Counted from the stretch's first letter, positions 17,673-27,946 are shown. The stretch: 64,000 nucleotides of DNA from Clostridium bovifaecis (GCA_009738435.1 CP046522.1:713249-777248); one strand, 5' to 3'. Numbers and translations are program-made. Notes: a model not told the origin generated them from the letters alone.

Positions 17673-19895
17673 TTACATTTTCTCATGGAAGGTTCTGCTT
17701 ATAACTTCCTTTTGCTGTGCTTTCGATAACCTATTGAAGTTAACCGCATATCCAGAAACTCTTATTGTAAGTGTTGGATATTTTTCAGGATGTTCCATAG
17801 CGTCTATTAAAGTCTCTCTATTTAATACATTTACGTTTAAGTGATGAGCACCTTGACCAAAGTAGCCGTCCATTATGAATACTAAATTATTTATTCTAGT
17901 GTCACTTTCTTTTCCTAAGGCATCTGGAAGGATTGAGAAAGTATTTGAAACCCCATCTTCACAAGTGCAGTATGAAATTTTAGCTACTGAGTTAAGGGAT
18001 GCTAGTGCTCCTTCAATGTCTCTTCCATGCATTGGATTGGCTCCAGGTGCAAAGGCTTCCCCATCTTTTCTTCCATCAGGCGTAGAACCAGTCTTTTTAC
18101 CATAAACTACATTTGATGTTATTGTTAATACTGATAGTGTGTGGTAGGCATCTCTGTAAGTTGGGTGGCTCTTAAGTTCTTTAGAGAACTTTTCGGTGAT
18201 TTCCACAGCAATGCTGTCAACCCTATCATCATCATTTCCGTACTTAGGGAAGTCACCTTCAATCTCGAAGTCAAGGGCTATTCCGTTTTCTCTTATTGGT
18301 TTTACCTTAGCAAATTTAATAGCACTTAATGAGTCGGCTGCTACAGATAATCCAGCTATACCAAAGGCCATTAGTCTTCCTAATTTTGTATCGTGGAGAG
18401 CCATTTGTGATGCTTCATAGGCATATTTATCATGCATAAAATGAATTACATTCAATGTGTTTACATAAAGCTCTCCAATATATTCTAATGCTTTGAAATA
18501 ATTTTCTTTTACTTTTTCATAATCTAATATTTCGTCTGTAATAGGTTCTATATCAGGTATAACTTTTAATCCTTTCTTCTCGTCGATTCCTCCATTAATT
18601 GCAAGAAGTAGAGCTTTTCCAAGATTACATCTTGCTCCGAAGAATTGCATTTGTTTACCAACCTTCATAGCAGATACACAACAAGCTATAGCATAGTCAT
18701 CTCCATATACAGGTCTCATAATATCATCATTTTCATATTGTATTGAGTCTGTTAAAATAGACATTTCAGCACAATATTTTTTAAAGTTTTCAGGAAGGTC
18801 TTGAGACCACAATACTGTCATATTTGGCTCTGGTGCAGTTCCAAGGTTTATTAACGTATGAAGGTATCTAAAAGAAGTCTTTGTTACAAGCGGTCTTCCG
18901 TCTATTCCTACACCAGCCAAAGCTTCGGTTACCCAAGTTGGATCACCTGCAAATAAGTCGTTATATTCGGGAGTTCTTAAGTGCCTTGCCATTCTAAGCT
19001 TTATTATAAATTGATCTACAATCTCTTGAGCACCCTCTTCTGTAATTAACCCAGTTTTAAGATCCCTATCAATATATATGTCAAGAAAAGAGCTAGTTCT
19101 TCCAAGAGACATTGCAGCACCGTTATTTTCTTTTATACCAGCTAAATATCCAAAGTATAAGAACTGAGCAGCTTCTTTAGCATCTTTAGCAGGCTGAGAT
19201 ATGTCAAGTCCATAGGATGCAGCCATTTTTTTCATTTCTTCAAGAGCTTTAATTTGTTCTGTAACTTCTTCGCGAAGTCTTATAAGCTCATCGAGCATAG
19301 CTCCTTTTAGATTTTTAAGATCCTTTTTCTTTTCTTCTATTAAGAAATCTATACCATAGAGAGAAATTCGCCTATAATCTCCAATGATTCTTCCTCTTCC
19401 GTAGGCGTCAGGAAGTCCTGTTATAACCCCGACTTTTCTTGCAAGTTTCATTTCTTCAGTATAAGCATCGAAGACGCCTTGATTGTGAGTTTTTCTATAT
19501 TTGGTGAAAATTTCATCCATTTCTTCATCTATTTCATATCCATAAGCTTCTAAAGCTTGTTTTGCCATTCTTATTCCACCAAAAGGATTTGTAATTCTTT
19601 TAAGCGGAGAATCTGTTTGAAAACCAACTATAACCTCGTTTTCTTTATCCAAATATCCAGGTTTAAAGCTATTTACTCCTGAAATAGTCTTTGTGTCAAC
19701 ATCGAGTACTCCCTTCTTTGTTTCTTCAATTATAAGTTCACTAGCTTTATCCCAAACTGTCTTTGTTTTTTCTGTTGGTCCTACTAAAAAGTTCTTATCT
19801 CCAGAGTATGGTTTATAATTTAATTGAATAAAGTCCCTCACATCTATAGTTCTAGTCCAATTTCCTTGTTTAAAACTTTCCCATTGCTTGAACAT
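17673..19895 (-). CDS. pflB: Formate C-acetyltransferase (pyruvate formate-lyase)
   Basis: A 740-residue glycyl-radical enzyme that converts pyruvate and CoA to acetyl-CoA and formate. The active-site cysteine pair is in [12 protein letters not shown] (about residues 410-421) and the radical glycine in RVSGYAVNF near the C-terminus. AAGGAGCG just before the ATG sets the start. Formate from PFL feeds one-carbon units into purine synthesis in clostridia. A purine riboswitch lies in the 5' leader 330 nt upstream, in the same orientation, which would tie formate supply to purine status. Confidence 0.98.
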   Translation of the reverse strand: MFKQWESFKQGNWTRTIDVRDFIQLNYKPYSGDKNFLVGPTEKTKTVWDKASELIIEETKKGVLDVDTKTISGVNSFKPGYLDKENEVIVGFQTDSPLKRITNPFGGIRMAKQALEAYGYEIDEEMDEIFTKYRKTHNQGVFDAYTEEMKLARKVGVITGLPDAYGRGRIIGDYRRISLYGIDFLIEEKKKDLKNLKGAMLDELIRLREEVTEQIKALEEMKKMAASYGLDISQPAKDAKEAAQFLYFGYLAGIKENNGAAMSLGRTSSFLDIYIDRDLKTGLITEEGAQEIVDQFIIKLRMARHLRTPEYNDLFAGDPTWVTEALAGVGIDGRPLVTKTSFRYLHTLINLGTAPEPNMTVLWSQDLPENFKKYCAEMSILTDSIQYENDDIMRPVYGDDYAIACCVSAMKVGKQMQFFGARCNLGKALLLAINGGIDEKKGLKVIPDIEPITDEILDYEKVKENYFKALEYIGELYVNTLNVIHFMHDKYAYEASQMALHDTKLGRLMAFGIAGLSVAADSLSAIKFAKVKPIRENGIALDFEIEGDFPKYGNDDDRVDSIAVEITEKFSKELKSHPTYRDAYHTLSVLTITSNVVYGKKTGSTPDGRKDGEAFAPGANPMHGRDIEGALASLNSVAKISYCTCEDGVSNTFSILPDALGKESDTRINNLVFIMDGYFGQGAHHLNVNVLNRETLIDAMEHPEKYPTLTIRVSGYAVNFNRLSKAQQKEVISRTFHEKM

Positions 19896-20128
19896 ATTTA
19901 CACGCTCCTTATAATATTAGTTTGTGTATTACATTAATTTAATATTGTGTTATATAACTTGTGACAACTTTGCTATATCTTGATTACATGCCAATTCTTA
20001 TTGAAAATTCAACATCTGTACTAATTAAATTTAAAGTCTGTTATAATGATTTTATAAACTTATTATAATATTTAACAATCCTAAAATATGTGACTATGGT
20101 CACGAAATATAAAAATAAAAGAGATTAT

Positions 20129-20158
20129 GTAGTATTTTTGTAACGCAAAAAATACTAC
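20129..20158 (-). terminator. Intrinsic terminator in the pfl leader (riboswitch platform)
   Basis: Read on the minus strand, GTAGTATTTTT and AAAAATACTAC form an 11-bp stem (20158-20148 with 20139-20129), followed by a U-rich stretch (20128-20105). Upstream, AGATTTACTC can pair with the 3' side of riboswitch helix P1 (GAGTGAATCT, one G-U pair), giving a possible antiterminator. The switching model is inferred. Confidence 0.55.
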
Positions 20159-20224
20159 CACCATTATTAGAGTAAATCTGGTGATAGAAATATAATAATT
20201 AAAAATTATTATTCAACAAAGATT

Positions 20225-20295
20225 CACTCATAGACAAAGAATTTACGGCTCTTTTGTAGAGACTCCTAAACCATATCATTAGGATTATATGAATG
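20225..20295 (-). promoter_or_regulatory. Purine riboswitch aptamer (guanine type) upstream of pflBA
   Basis: On the minus strand all conserved purine-aptamer parts appear in order: P1 CATTCATA pairing with TATGAGTG, the J1/2 TAAT, P2 CCTAA/TTAGG with loop GATATGG, J2/3 GTCTCTAC, L3 CCGTAAA, and J3/1 GTCTATG. The specificity base is C (guanine type, not adenine). One oddity is U where A73 is usual. A TTGACA/TATTAT promoter precedes it. The next gene downstream is pflB. Confidence 0.93.
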
Positions 20296-20320
20296 AAATT
20301 ATTCTATTAAGGATGTTCTA

Positions 20321-20349
20321 ATAATAACATCCTTCTATCCATATGTCAA
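20321..20349 (-). promoter_or_regulatory. Promoter of the riboswitch-pflBA transcript
   Basis: On the minus strand TTGACA (20349-20344), exactly 17 bases, then TATTAT (20326-20321). Transcription would start about 20 nt before the aptamer. Confidence 0.8.
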
Positions 20350-20652
20350 TACAATAATAATTGCAAAAATGATATTATTCGTACTAACGCGTATAAAAAC
20401 TTAATTAAATACAATAATGTTCGTTAAATTTAAAACATAAAACTAATCCGTAGATAAAGGTTGGAAAATAACTATAAGTTTTGCTTATGGAATCATGATA
20501 AATACTAATTGGATTTTATATAAAGATGGTAGTAATATAAACTTAAAGAAAAAACAGAGAGTTTTTAAGAAATATTGATAAATTGATAACAAGAAAACAA
20601 TGTAATACATAAGGCAAGAATAAAGAAATTTATACTATAAGGGGGAATAAAT
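20350..20652. other. Divergent region between the pfl leader and the sulfite reductase gene
   Basis: About 300 bp with no open frame. It should hold the promoter of the sulfite reductase gene; I cannot single out a convincing one, nor a known riboswitch on the plus strand. Confidence 0.4.
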
Positions 20653-21588
20653 ATGGCTAGATTAACCATGGAAGAAATAGCTGCACTAAAAGGACAAGGA
20701 TATATAATCCAAAGGGACAAAAAACATTTTGTGTGCAGAATAGTCACAGTAGATGGAACTGTAACTCCAGATAAGATTAGAAAAGTGGCAGAGATATCCG
20801 AAAAGTATGGAGAAGGACATATGAGCTTTACTTCTAGATTAACCATTGAAATACGTGGAATTGTGTATGAAGACATAGAAAAAGTTAAAGCAGAACTTAA
20901 AGAAGTAGGACTATATGCTGGAGGAACAGGGCCAAGAGTTAGACCAGTTACATCTTGTAAAGGAACAGTCTGTGTATGGGGGCTTTTAGACACCCAGGAG
21001 CTGAACAGGAGAATACATGATAGATTCTATTTGGGCTGGTATGATGTAATTCTTCCACATAAGTTCAAAATAGCTGTTGGAGGATGCCCAAACAATTGTA
21101 TAAAACCTAACCTAAATGACTTAGGAATAATGCCGCAAAGAAAACCTAAATTAGATGAGGATATGTGTTCAGGATGTAAAAAATGTACTGTTGAAGAGGC
21201 GTGTAGAGTGAATGCTGTTAAGAGAGTAGACGGGAAAGTACAAATAGACTTTGACAAATGCAAAAATTGTGGACAATGTATTGATAAATGCCATTTTAAT
21301 GCAGTAGAATTAGATAAAGAAGGAGTGAAGATATTCATAGGCGGTAAGTGGGGAAAATCTCCTAGAGTTGGTGAACTAGTTAATAAAATATTCACTGTAG
21401 AAGAAGCTCTAGAGTTTATTGAAAAATCTATACTATACTATAGGGAATACGGAAGTACTGGAGAAAGATTTGGAGATATGATCGATAGAATAGGATTTGA
21501 AGAAGTGGAAAGAGTACTGCTTACTAATGAAATGATAGATAAAAAAGAAGGCATATTAAGTGGTGAAAAACATATTAAAAGAGGATAA
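20653..21588 (+). CDS. Sulfite/nitrite reductase-like siroheme protein with 2[4Fe-4S] insert
   Basis: A 311-residue protein of the AsrC/dissimilatory type. It has an N-terminal ferredoxin-like half, then siroheme/4Fe-4S ligands in SCKGTVCVWG and GGCPNNCIKPN, then two ferredoxin cluster motifs, CSGCKKCTVEEAC and CKNCGQCIDKC (about residues 175-215). It probably reduces sulfite to sulfide; nitrite is the alternative. Genes for all of siroheme synthesis follow on the same strand, which fits a siroheme enzyme. AAGGGGGAAT sets the start. AsrA and AsrB partners are not next to it. Confidence 0.85.
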   Translation: MARLTMEEIAALKGQGYIIQRDKKHFVCRIVTVDGTVTPDKIRKVAEISEKYGEGHMSFTSRLTIEIRGIVYEDIEKVKAELKEVGLYAGGTGPRVRPVTSCKGTVCVWGLLDTQELNRRIHDRFYLGWYDVILPHKFKIAVGGCPNNCIKPNLNDLGIMPQRKPKLDEDMCSGCKKCTVEEACRVNAVKRVDGKVQIDFDKCKNCGQCIDKCHFNAVELDKEGVKIFIGGKWGKSPRVGELVNKIFTVEEALEFIEKSILYYREYGSTGERFGDMIDRIGFEEVERVLLTNEMIDKKEGILSGEKHIKRG

Positions 21589-21607
21589 TCATATTATATA
21601 CGGATTT

Positions 21608-21645
21608 AGGCCGCATGATGTAAAATCATGGGGCTTTATTTTTAG
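21608..21645 (+). terminator. Weak terminator after the sulfite reductase gene
   Basis: Imperfect stem (21608-21619 with 21625-21636, CATGAT/ATCATG core) before TTATTTTTAG. It may separate the reductase from the siroheme genes or only attenuate. Confidence 0.55.
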
Positions 21646-21744
21646 ATGTATACTAATATAAGTTTTACATTATGATAATAAATGGTTATAATTTGTGTAA
21701 TAAAGTAAAGATATATACATGAGGTATAGTAAGGAGAAAAACAG

Positions 21745-22521
21745 ATGCGTAAGAAAGGAATTCTTGTAGTGAGTTCGGGTTCTATCAACAATGAAGCAAT
21801 AAAAGTTTCTATTGAAGCAATAGAAAATATTATAGCAGAAGAATTTAAAGAATGGGAAGTTAGAAGAGCCTTTACTTCAGAAATCATAATTAAGAAGCTA
21901 AAGCAGAATGATGGTATAGTAATAGATAAGATTGAAGAAGCTTTAGAAAAAATGAAAGCAGAAGAATTTTCTGAGGTTATCCTGCAGCCGCTGCATATTA
22001 TACCAGGAAGTGAATATAAAAAAATTGTAGAGCTAATAAAGAAATATAAGAATTCCTTTGAAGTCATAAAGTCAGGTAGAACTATTTTATTTTATAAAGA
22101 GGACTACAAAAAGGCATTAGATGCTCTGAGATTTCAAATACCATCTTTAAAAAGCAATGAAGGAATTGTGTTAGTAGGTCATGGAACAAAGCATACAGCT
22201 AATATATACTATAAAGAGTTTCAAGAGACTATAAATAAGGAAAATCTAAGATTATATGTAGGAACTCTTGATGAATGCCCTACTATTTATGATATAATAC
22301 CAAAATTGAGGGAGGATAACATAGAAGAGGTGTTGCTTATGCCTTATATGTTGGTATTTGGAGGTCATGGAAGACGTGATATTGCTGGAGATGGGGAAGG
22401 TTCATGGAAGAGTATATTAAGAAGAGAAGGATTTAAGGTAAGGATTTATGGTCACGGATTAGGAGAAAATATAGAATATCAAAAGTTATATCTTCAGCAT
22501 GTTAAAGATGTTATAAAGTAG
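21745..22521 (+). CDS. cbiK: Sirohydrochlorin chelatase, CbiK type
   Basis: A 258-residue class II chelatase of the CbiK fold. The metal-binding histidines are in LQPLHIIPGSEY (about residue 87) and GGHGRRDIAGD (about residue 212), with VGHGTKH in between. CbiK inserts cobalt into sirohydrochlorin for anaerobic B12 synthesis, but in this siroheme cluster iron insertion is equally plausible. It heads the hem genes and ends ten bases before the hemA start. Metal choice cannot be read from sequence. Confidence 0.88.
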   Translation: MRKKGILVVSSGSINNEAIKVSIEAIENIIAEEFKEWEVRRAFTSEIIIKKLKQNDGIVIDKIEEALEKMKAEEFSEVILQPLHIIPGSEYKKIVELIKKYKNSFEVIKSGRTILFYKEDYKKALDALRFQIPSLKSNEGIVLVGHGTKHTANIYYKEFQETINKENLRLYVGTLDECPTIYDIIPKLREDNIEEVLLMPYMLVFGGHGRRDIAGDGEGSWKSILRREGFKVRIYGHGLGENIEYQKLYLQHVKDVIK

Positions 22522-22530
22522 GTGAAAATT

Positions 22531-23765
22531 ATGAATTTAGCAGTAATAGGTGTTAATTATAACAATACACCTATAGATATAAGGGAAAAAGTTTCATTTT
22601 CTAAGTCGAAAAAAGGTAAGGCTGGAAAGTATCTTTTAGATAAAGGTATAGATGAAGTTGTTATATTATCAACTTGTAATAGAAGTGAAATATATATAGT
22701 CAGCGAAGAATTAGATGATAAGATTGAGATAATTAAAAATTTTTATAAAGAGTTTTTTAATATAGAACATATAGAAGAATACATATTCATAAAAAAGGAT
22801 AAAGAAGCATTATTTCATATATTATGTAGCCGCAGGATTGGATTCCATGATTCTTTGTGAAGACCAAATATTAGGTCAGGTAAAAGAAGCTCTAGATTTT
22901 TCTATAGAACACAAGTTAAGTAGAAAAGTGCTAAACAAGCTTTTTAAAGAAGCGGTAACTGTAGCAAAAAGAATAAAAAGTGAGCTTAAAGTATCAGAAA
23001 CTCCAATTTCTATGGTTTATATAGCTACAAAGATTTTAAGGGAAAGATTAGGTTCTTTAGAAGGGAAGAAGGCTTGCATAATAGGTGTTGGAGAGATGGG
23101 AAGATTAGCTTTAACTCATCTATTAGAAGAAAATTTAGATGAAATATATGTAGCTAACAGAACATATAACAATGTTTTAGATTTATTGCTTAAATTTCCT
23201 CAAATTAAGCCTGTGGAATTTGAAGAAAGGTATGTACTTTTAGAAAAGGTGGATATAGTGATTACTGCTACTTCAGCGCCACATATAGTTTTAGATTTTG
23301 AGCACATAAAAAATATAAATAATGAATTATATAGTGGATTTAGCCCTTCCAAGAGATGTTGAAAAAGAAGTAGAAACTCTAGAAAATGTTCACCTTTATG
23401 ATGTAGATGATTTTAAAAATATATCAGAAGGTAACAAAAGAAAGAGAGAAGAGCTTTCAGAGGTTGCAAAGGAAATTATAAGCTTAAACGTAGAAGAGTT
23501 TATTCAGTGGTCAAAGAGCATAAAGGTTGATTTAGTAATTAAAAATTTAAATGAAAAGTGCAGCAGCATAAAGGATGAATATTTTGGGTATATATGTAAA
23601 AGGACAGAACTAGATGAAAATAGTAAAAAGGTAGTAGATAAAATGCTATCATCGGCTCTTAAAAAGATGATAAAAGAACCTATTTTAAATTTGAAAGAAT
23701 TAAGGGATGAGAAAAGTATAAATGAACATATAAAAGTGATAAATAGTCTATTTGATTTTCAATGA
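22531..23765 (+). CDS. hemA: Glutamyl-tRNA reductase (two frameshifts)
   Basis: First enzyme of the C5 pathway, reducing glutamyl-tRNA to glutamate-1-semialdehyde. The catalytic Cys is in STCNRSEIY (about residue 48), and the NADPH site is IIGVGEMGRLA. The frame is lost near 22830, where TGTAGCC should read TGTGTAGCC to continue VAAGLDSMILCEDQILGQ. It is lost again near 23330, where NYIVDLALPRDVEKE picks up in another frame. Joined, the protein is about 410 residues, the usual length. Because every other pathway gene is intact, sequencing errors are a likely cause. Start ATG 22531 follows AGGTGA. Confidence 0.9.
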
Positions 23766-23777
23766 GAGGGTGATGCT

Positions 23778-24389
23778 ATGTTTTATCCCTTGATGATAAA
23801 TATACAAAATAAGCTAGTTATAGTGGTAGGCGGAGGAAAGGTTGCTCTAAGAAAGGTAGAAAAAGTACTAGAGTTCCAAGGTATGGTTAGAGTTGTAAGT
23901 CCAGAATACATAGATAACTTTAAAGACTTAAAAAACAGGTTTAGTGAAAGACTAGAAATAATAGATGATAAATATAAAGATGATTATATAAAAGATGCCT
24001 TTTTAGTTATAGGGGCTACATCAAATAAAGATGTGAATGAAAATATAAGAAAGTATTGCAAAGAAAATAGTATACTTTGTAATATAGTAGATAATATAGC
24101 GATTTCGGATTTTATAGTACCTTCTTCTATAAAAAGAGGAAGCTTAGTAATAGCGGTATCTACTATAGGAAAAAGTCCAACTTTAGCTTCTAAAATTAAA
24201 AAAGAATTAGAAAAGGTATATTCCCATGAATATGAAGAATATATAGATTTATTGGGAGAAGCTAGAGATCTCATATTGAAGAACTATGATGATGAGGCGG
24301 AAAAAAGAAAGATATTAAAGCAAATAATAGATATGCCTATTCAAAAGCTTAAGAGATTTATTGATGATGAAAGAAGAAAGGGGGAGTAA
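23778..24389 (+). CDS. Precorrin-2 dehydrogenase / sirohydrochlorin ferrochelatase-like (Met8/SirC family)
   Basis: A 203-residue protein matching the N-terminal half of CysG: NAD site VVGGGKVALRKVEK (residues 16-29), the catalytic Asp region NIVDN, and SSIKRGSLVIAVSTIGKSPTLA, followed by a small helical dimerisation domain. It oxidises precorrin-2 to sirohydrochlorin and may also insert iron. No methyltransferase domain is fused to it; that activity is in the cobA-hemD protein. GAGAGGGTGATG precedes the start. It lies 12 bases after hemA and two before hemC. Confidence 0.9.
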   Translation: MFYPLMINIQNKLVIVVGGGKVALRKVEKVLEFQGMVRVVSPEYIDNFKDLKNRFSERLEIIDDKYKDDYIKDAFLVIGATSNKDVNENIRKYCKENSILCNIVDNIAISDFIVPSSIKRGSLVIAVSTIGKSPTLASKIKKELEKVYSHEYEEYIDLLGEARDLILKNYDDEAEKRKILKQIIDMPIQKLKRFIDDERRKGE

Positions 24390-24391
24390 TA

Positions 24392-25294
24392 ATGAAAATA
24401 ATAGTCGGTTCTAGAGGAAGTAGTCTAGCCCTCACTCAAACAAATTGGGTTATCGAAAGGTTAAAAGAAAAGCATCCAGAAGTAGAGTTTAAGGTAAAGG
24501 TAATACAAACAAAGGGTGATAAAATAAAAGATGTAGCTTTAGACAAAATTGGTGGTAAGGGTATATTCGTTCAGGAAATTGAGGAGCAGCTAGAGAACGG
24601 AGAAATAGATATGGCAATCCATAGTATGAAGGATATGTCTACTTCAATCCCAGATAATCTTAAGTTTTCTTATGTGCCTCAGAGGGAAGATTATAGGGAT
24701 ATCTTAATTCTTTGCAGAGAGTACAAAACCATTGATGAGCTGCCAAAGGGAGCCAAAATAGGTACAGGCAGCAAAAGAAGAAAGTATCAACTTTTAAACT
24801 ATAGAGAAGATTTAGATATAGTTCCTATAAGAGGAAATGTAGACACGAGAATAAGAAAAATAGAAAGTGAAAATCTTCATGGAGTTGTATTAGCTGCAGC
24901 TGGAGTGAAAAGGTTAGGATTAGAAAACAGCATTAACTATAATATATTTTATTTAGAGGATGATTTAGTTCTTCCAGCTCCTGCTCAGGGAATATTAGCC
25001 CTTGAGATAAAAAGAGGAAGGGAAGATTTGGAATCGATGCTAAAATGCATAGAGGACAAAGAAGCAAAAATACAGGCAGAAGCTGAAAGAGCTTTTCTAA
25101 AAGGAGTAAATGGAGGATGTCACCTTCCTATAGGAGCGCTTTGTACTATAAATGGAGACAGGGTAAAGGTAGATGGGCTTCTAGGAAAAGAAGACGGATC
25201 AAAGCTTATAAGAAAAGTATTAGAAGGAAACATAAATGAAGCAGAAGATATAGGATTTCAACTTGCTGAAATGGTGCTTAAGGAGATTGATTAG
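24392..25294 (+). CDS. hemC: Porphobilinogen deaminase
   Basis: Hydroxymethylbilane synthase, 300 residues, condensing four porphobilinogens. Motifs include GSRGSSLALTQT at the N-terminus, the catalytic Asp in MKDMS, the substrate-binding GTGSKRRKYQLL, and Cys in NGGCHLPIGA (about residue 240), which carries the dipyrromethane cofactor. AAAGGGGGAG precedes the ATG. Spacing of two bases on both sides shows tight coupling within the siroheme operon. Confidence 0.97.
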   Translation: MKIIVGSRGSSLALTQTNWVIERLKEKHPEVEFKVKVIQTKGDKIKDVALDKIGGKGIFVQEIEEQLENGEIDMAIHSMKDMSTSIPDNLKFSYVPQREDYRDILILCREYKTIDELPKGAKIGTGSKRRKYQLLNYREDLDIVPIRGNVDTRIRKIESENLHGVVLAAAGVKRLGLENSINYNIFYLEDDLVLPAPAQGILALEIKRGREDLESMLKCIEDKEAKIQAEAERAFLKGVNGGCHLPIGALCTINGDRVKVDGLLGKEDGSKLIRKVLEGNINEAEDIGFQLAEMVLKEID

Positions 25295-25296
25295 AT

Positions 25297-26793
25297 ATGA
25301 AGGGAAAAGTATATTTAGTTGGTGCAGGTCCAGGCGATTATAAACTTATAACCTTAAAAGGTATGGATTGCATAAAGGAAGCAGATGTTATTGTATATGA
25401 TAGGCTGGTTAATAAGAATTTATTGAAGAATACAAAAGAAGGTTGTGAGTTTATATATGTTGGGAAAAAATCTAGCAACCATACTAAAACTCAAGATGAA
25501 ATTAATGAAATAATAGCAGAAATAGCTAATAAGGGAAAGGTAGTTACAAGACTTAAGGGAGGAGATCCTTATGTTTTTGGAAGAGGAGGCGAAGAAGGAG
25601 AATATCTAAAACAAAGAGGTATTGATTTTGAAGTTATTCCAGGGATTACATCAGCCATAGGAGGACTTTGTTATGCAGGTATTCCAATAACCCATAGAGA
25701 TTACGCTTCCTCTTTTCACGTTATAACAGGACATTTAAAAGATGAGAATAGTGAACTAGATTGGGAATCTTTATGTAAACTAAGAGGTACATTAGTATTT
25801 TTAATGGGAATAGCTAATTTATATAAAATATGCACAAATTTAATTGAAAGAGGAAAGGATAAAAACACTCCTGTTGCTTTAATAAACTGGGCAACTACCC
25901 CAAATCAAAAGGTGGTAGAAGGAACTCTTGAAAACATATATAAAAGAGCAATTGATGAAAAAATAGAGTCACCAACACTTATTGTAGTTGGAGAAGTAGT
26001 AAACCTAAGAAGAGAGTTAAATTTTTTTGAGAATAAGCCTTTATTCGGAAAGAACATAGTAGTAACTAGACCAAGAGCACAAAGCAGTGAACTTGTAGAA
26101 AGAATAATGAACCTTGGTGGAAATCCCATAGAGTTTCCAACTATTAAAATAGAAGAAATAAGACCTAATGAAGCTTTAGATAAAGAGATAGAGAATATAA
26201 ACGAATATTCCTATATTATATTTACAAGTGAAAATGGAGTAAAGGTATTTTTCGATAGATTGCTCGAATTAGGATTTGATGGCAGAAGACTAGGAAATTT
26301 AAAAGTAGTAGCTATAGGACCAGCGACCTCAAAAGCACTTAGGGATAGAGGAATAATTGCAGATATAATCCCTAAAAGATTTGTAGGAGAAGCTATAGTG
26401 GAGGAATTACAAGAGATCTTATCAAAGGAGGATAAAATACTCATACCTAGAGCTAGTGAAGCTAGAGAATACTTAGTAAAAAAATTAAGAAAAATCTGTT
26501 CAGTAGTAGAATGCAAAACCTATGAAACTATAAAGGGAGAAGTAGATAAAGAAGAAATATTAGAATTCTTAAATGAGGATAAGATAGACTATATAACCTT
26601 TACAAGTTCATCCACAGTGAAGAACTTTTTTGAGATAATAGGAGTAGAAAAACAAGATAGATTGAAAGATGCAAAGCTAATATCTATAGGACCAATAACC
26701 TCTAAGGCAATTGAGAGCTTTGGACTAAAGGTATATAAAGAAGCGAGTGAATATACTATAAATGGAGTAATAAAGGCAATAACGGAAAATTAG
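25297..26793 (+). CDS. cobA-hemD: Fused uroporphyrinogen-III C-methyltransferase / uroporphyrinogen-III synthase
   Basis: A 498-residue two-domain enzyme. Residues 1-240 are a SAM-dependent uroporphyrinogen-III methyltransferase: VGAGPGDYKLITLKG, RLKGGDPYVFGRGGEE, and the GITSAIGG loop. Residues 250-498 are uroporphyrinogen-III synthase, with VTRPRAQSSEL at its start and the ITFTSSSTVKNF motif near the end. It closes the macrocycle from HemC and then methylates it twice to precorrin-2. This fusion is common in clostridia. Starts two bases after hemC. Confidence 0.96.
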   Translation: MKGKVYLVGAGPGDYKLITLKGMDCIKEADVIVYDRLVNKNLLKNTKEGCEFIYVGKKSSNHTKTQDEINEIIAEIANKGKVVTRLKGGDPYVFGRGGEEGEYLKQRGIDFEVIPGITSAIGGLCYAGIPITHRDYASSFHVITGHLKDENSELDWESLCKLRGTLVFLMGIANLYKICTNLIERGKDKNTPVALINWATTPNQKVVEGTLENIYKRAIDEKIESPTLIVVGEVVNLRRELNFFENKPLFGKNIVVTRPRAQSSELVERIMNLGGNPIEFPTIKIEEIRPNEALDKEIENINEYSYIIFTSENGVKVFFDRLLELGFDGRRLGNLKVVAIGPATSKALRDRGIIADIIPKRFVGEAIVEELQEILSKEDKILIPRASEAREYLVKKLRKICSVVECKTYETIKGEVDKEEILEFLNEDKIDYITFTSSSTVKNFFEIIGVEKQDRLKDAKLISIGPITSKAIESFGLKVYKEASEYTINGVIKAITEN

Positions 26794-26969
26794 TAATATT
26801 AGAAGTTAGAAAAGTTTACAGGCTAAGGTTGGAAGTGGAAAACGCAGAGGGAGGTTAGGAGTGGAGAAGTGGAGGTGCTAAAGCGCAAAGTGGAGAAGTT
26901 TAGACAAAGACCCTCCGCTCACAAATGGGGATTAGAGATTAGCAATTATATAAGTGGGGAGGAAAAAAG
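26794..26969 (+). repeat. Intergenic low-complexity repeat (GTGGAGAAG and GATTAG type)
   Basis: The gap between cobA-hemD and hemB holds repeated AAGTGGAGAAG/GGAAGTGGA units and a GGGATTAGAGATTAGCAAT stretch (about 26926-26948). Related sequence occurs in the rrn spacer, near 60000 and near 62650. It is not coding. Confidence 0.65.
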
Positions 26970-27941
26970 ATGAGTATAACAAAAAGGCCAAGACGACTTA
27001 GGGTGAATGAAACAATTAGAGGGTTAATTAGGGAAACTAGATTAAGTCTAGATACTTTGGTATATCCTTTATTTGTTGTAGAAGGAGAAAACATAAAGAA
27101 AGAGATTACTTCATTAAAAGGAAATTATCATCTTTCTGTAGATAGACTAGAAGAAGAGATTAAAGAGCTTGTTGATTTAGGCATAAAATCTGTTATATTA
27201 TTCGGAATTCCTAGTGAAAAGGACGAGAAGGGTTGTGGAGCTTATCATGACCATGGAATAATTCAAAAGGCAATAAGAGCGATAAAGAGTAAGTTTAAGG
27301 ATATGTATGTTATAACAGATGTGTGTATGTGTGAATATACTTCTCATGGGCACTGCGGGATACTTACAGAGAATGGATATGTAGATAATGATAAAACTCT
27401 TGAATATCTTGGTAAAATAGCTGTAAGCCATGTAGAGGCTGGAGCCGATATGGTGGCTCCTTCTGATATGATGGACGGAAGAATTGGGTTTATAAGAAAT
27501 GTATTAGATAAAGCGGGATATGTTAATATTCCTATAATGGCATACAGTGCAAAATATGCATCAGCTTTTTATGGTCCTTTCAGAGAGGCAGCAGATTCTG
27601 CACCTTCCTTTGGAGATAGGAAGTCCTATCAAATGGACCCTGCAAATGTGAATGAAGCTATAAGAGAGGTAGAACTAGACATAGAAGAAGGGGCGGATAT
27701 AGTAATGGTAAAACCTGCTCTTTCTTATCTAGATGTTATAAGAAAGGTTAAAGATAATTTTAATATGCCTGTTGCAGCTTACAATGTAAGTGGTGAATAT
27801 GCCATGATAAGAAGCTGCATAGATAGTGGTCTTTTAAGTGAAGATGCTATTATGGAATCTCTTCTTTCTATTAAAAGGGCAGGAGCAGACATAATAATAA
27901 CTTACTTTGCAAAAGATGCCGCCAAAATGCTTAGGAGGTAA
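26970..27941 (+). CDS. hemB: Delta-aminolevulinic acid dehydratase (porphobilinogen synthase)
   Basis: A 323-residue TIM-barrel enzyme condensing two aminolevulinates. The zinc-binding cysteines are in [14 protein letters not shown] (about residues 117-130), and the two Schiff-base lysines are in [12 protein letters not shown] and VMVKPALSY. The presence of all three cysteines marks the zinc-dependent class. GGGGAGGAAAAAAG sets the start. hemL begins five bases downstream. Confidence 0.97.
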   Translation: MSITKRPRRLRVNETIRGLIRETRLSLDTLVYPLFVVEGENIKKEITSLKGNYHLSVDRLEEEIKELVDLGIKSVILFGIPSEKDEKGCGAYHDHGIIQKAIRAIKSKFKDMYVITDVCMCEYTSHGHCGILTENGYVDNDKTLEYLGKIAVSHVEAGADMVAPSDMMDGRIGFIRNVLDKAGYVNIPIMAYSAKYASAFYGPFREAADSAPSFGDRKSYQMDPANVNEAIREVELDIEEGADIVMVKPALSYLDVIRKVKDNFNMPVAAYNVSGEYAMIRSCIDSGLLSEDAIMESLLSIKRAGADIIITYFAKDAAKMLRR

Positions 27942-27946
27942 ATTGT

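Noticed and set aside
19925..19960. Possible Rex operator upstream of pflB
   Set aside because: GTTATATAAC is a palindrome but does not match the Rex consensus TTGTTAANNNNTTAACAA.
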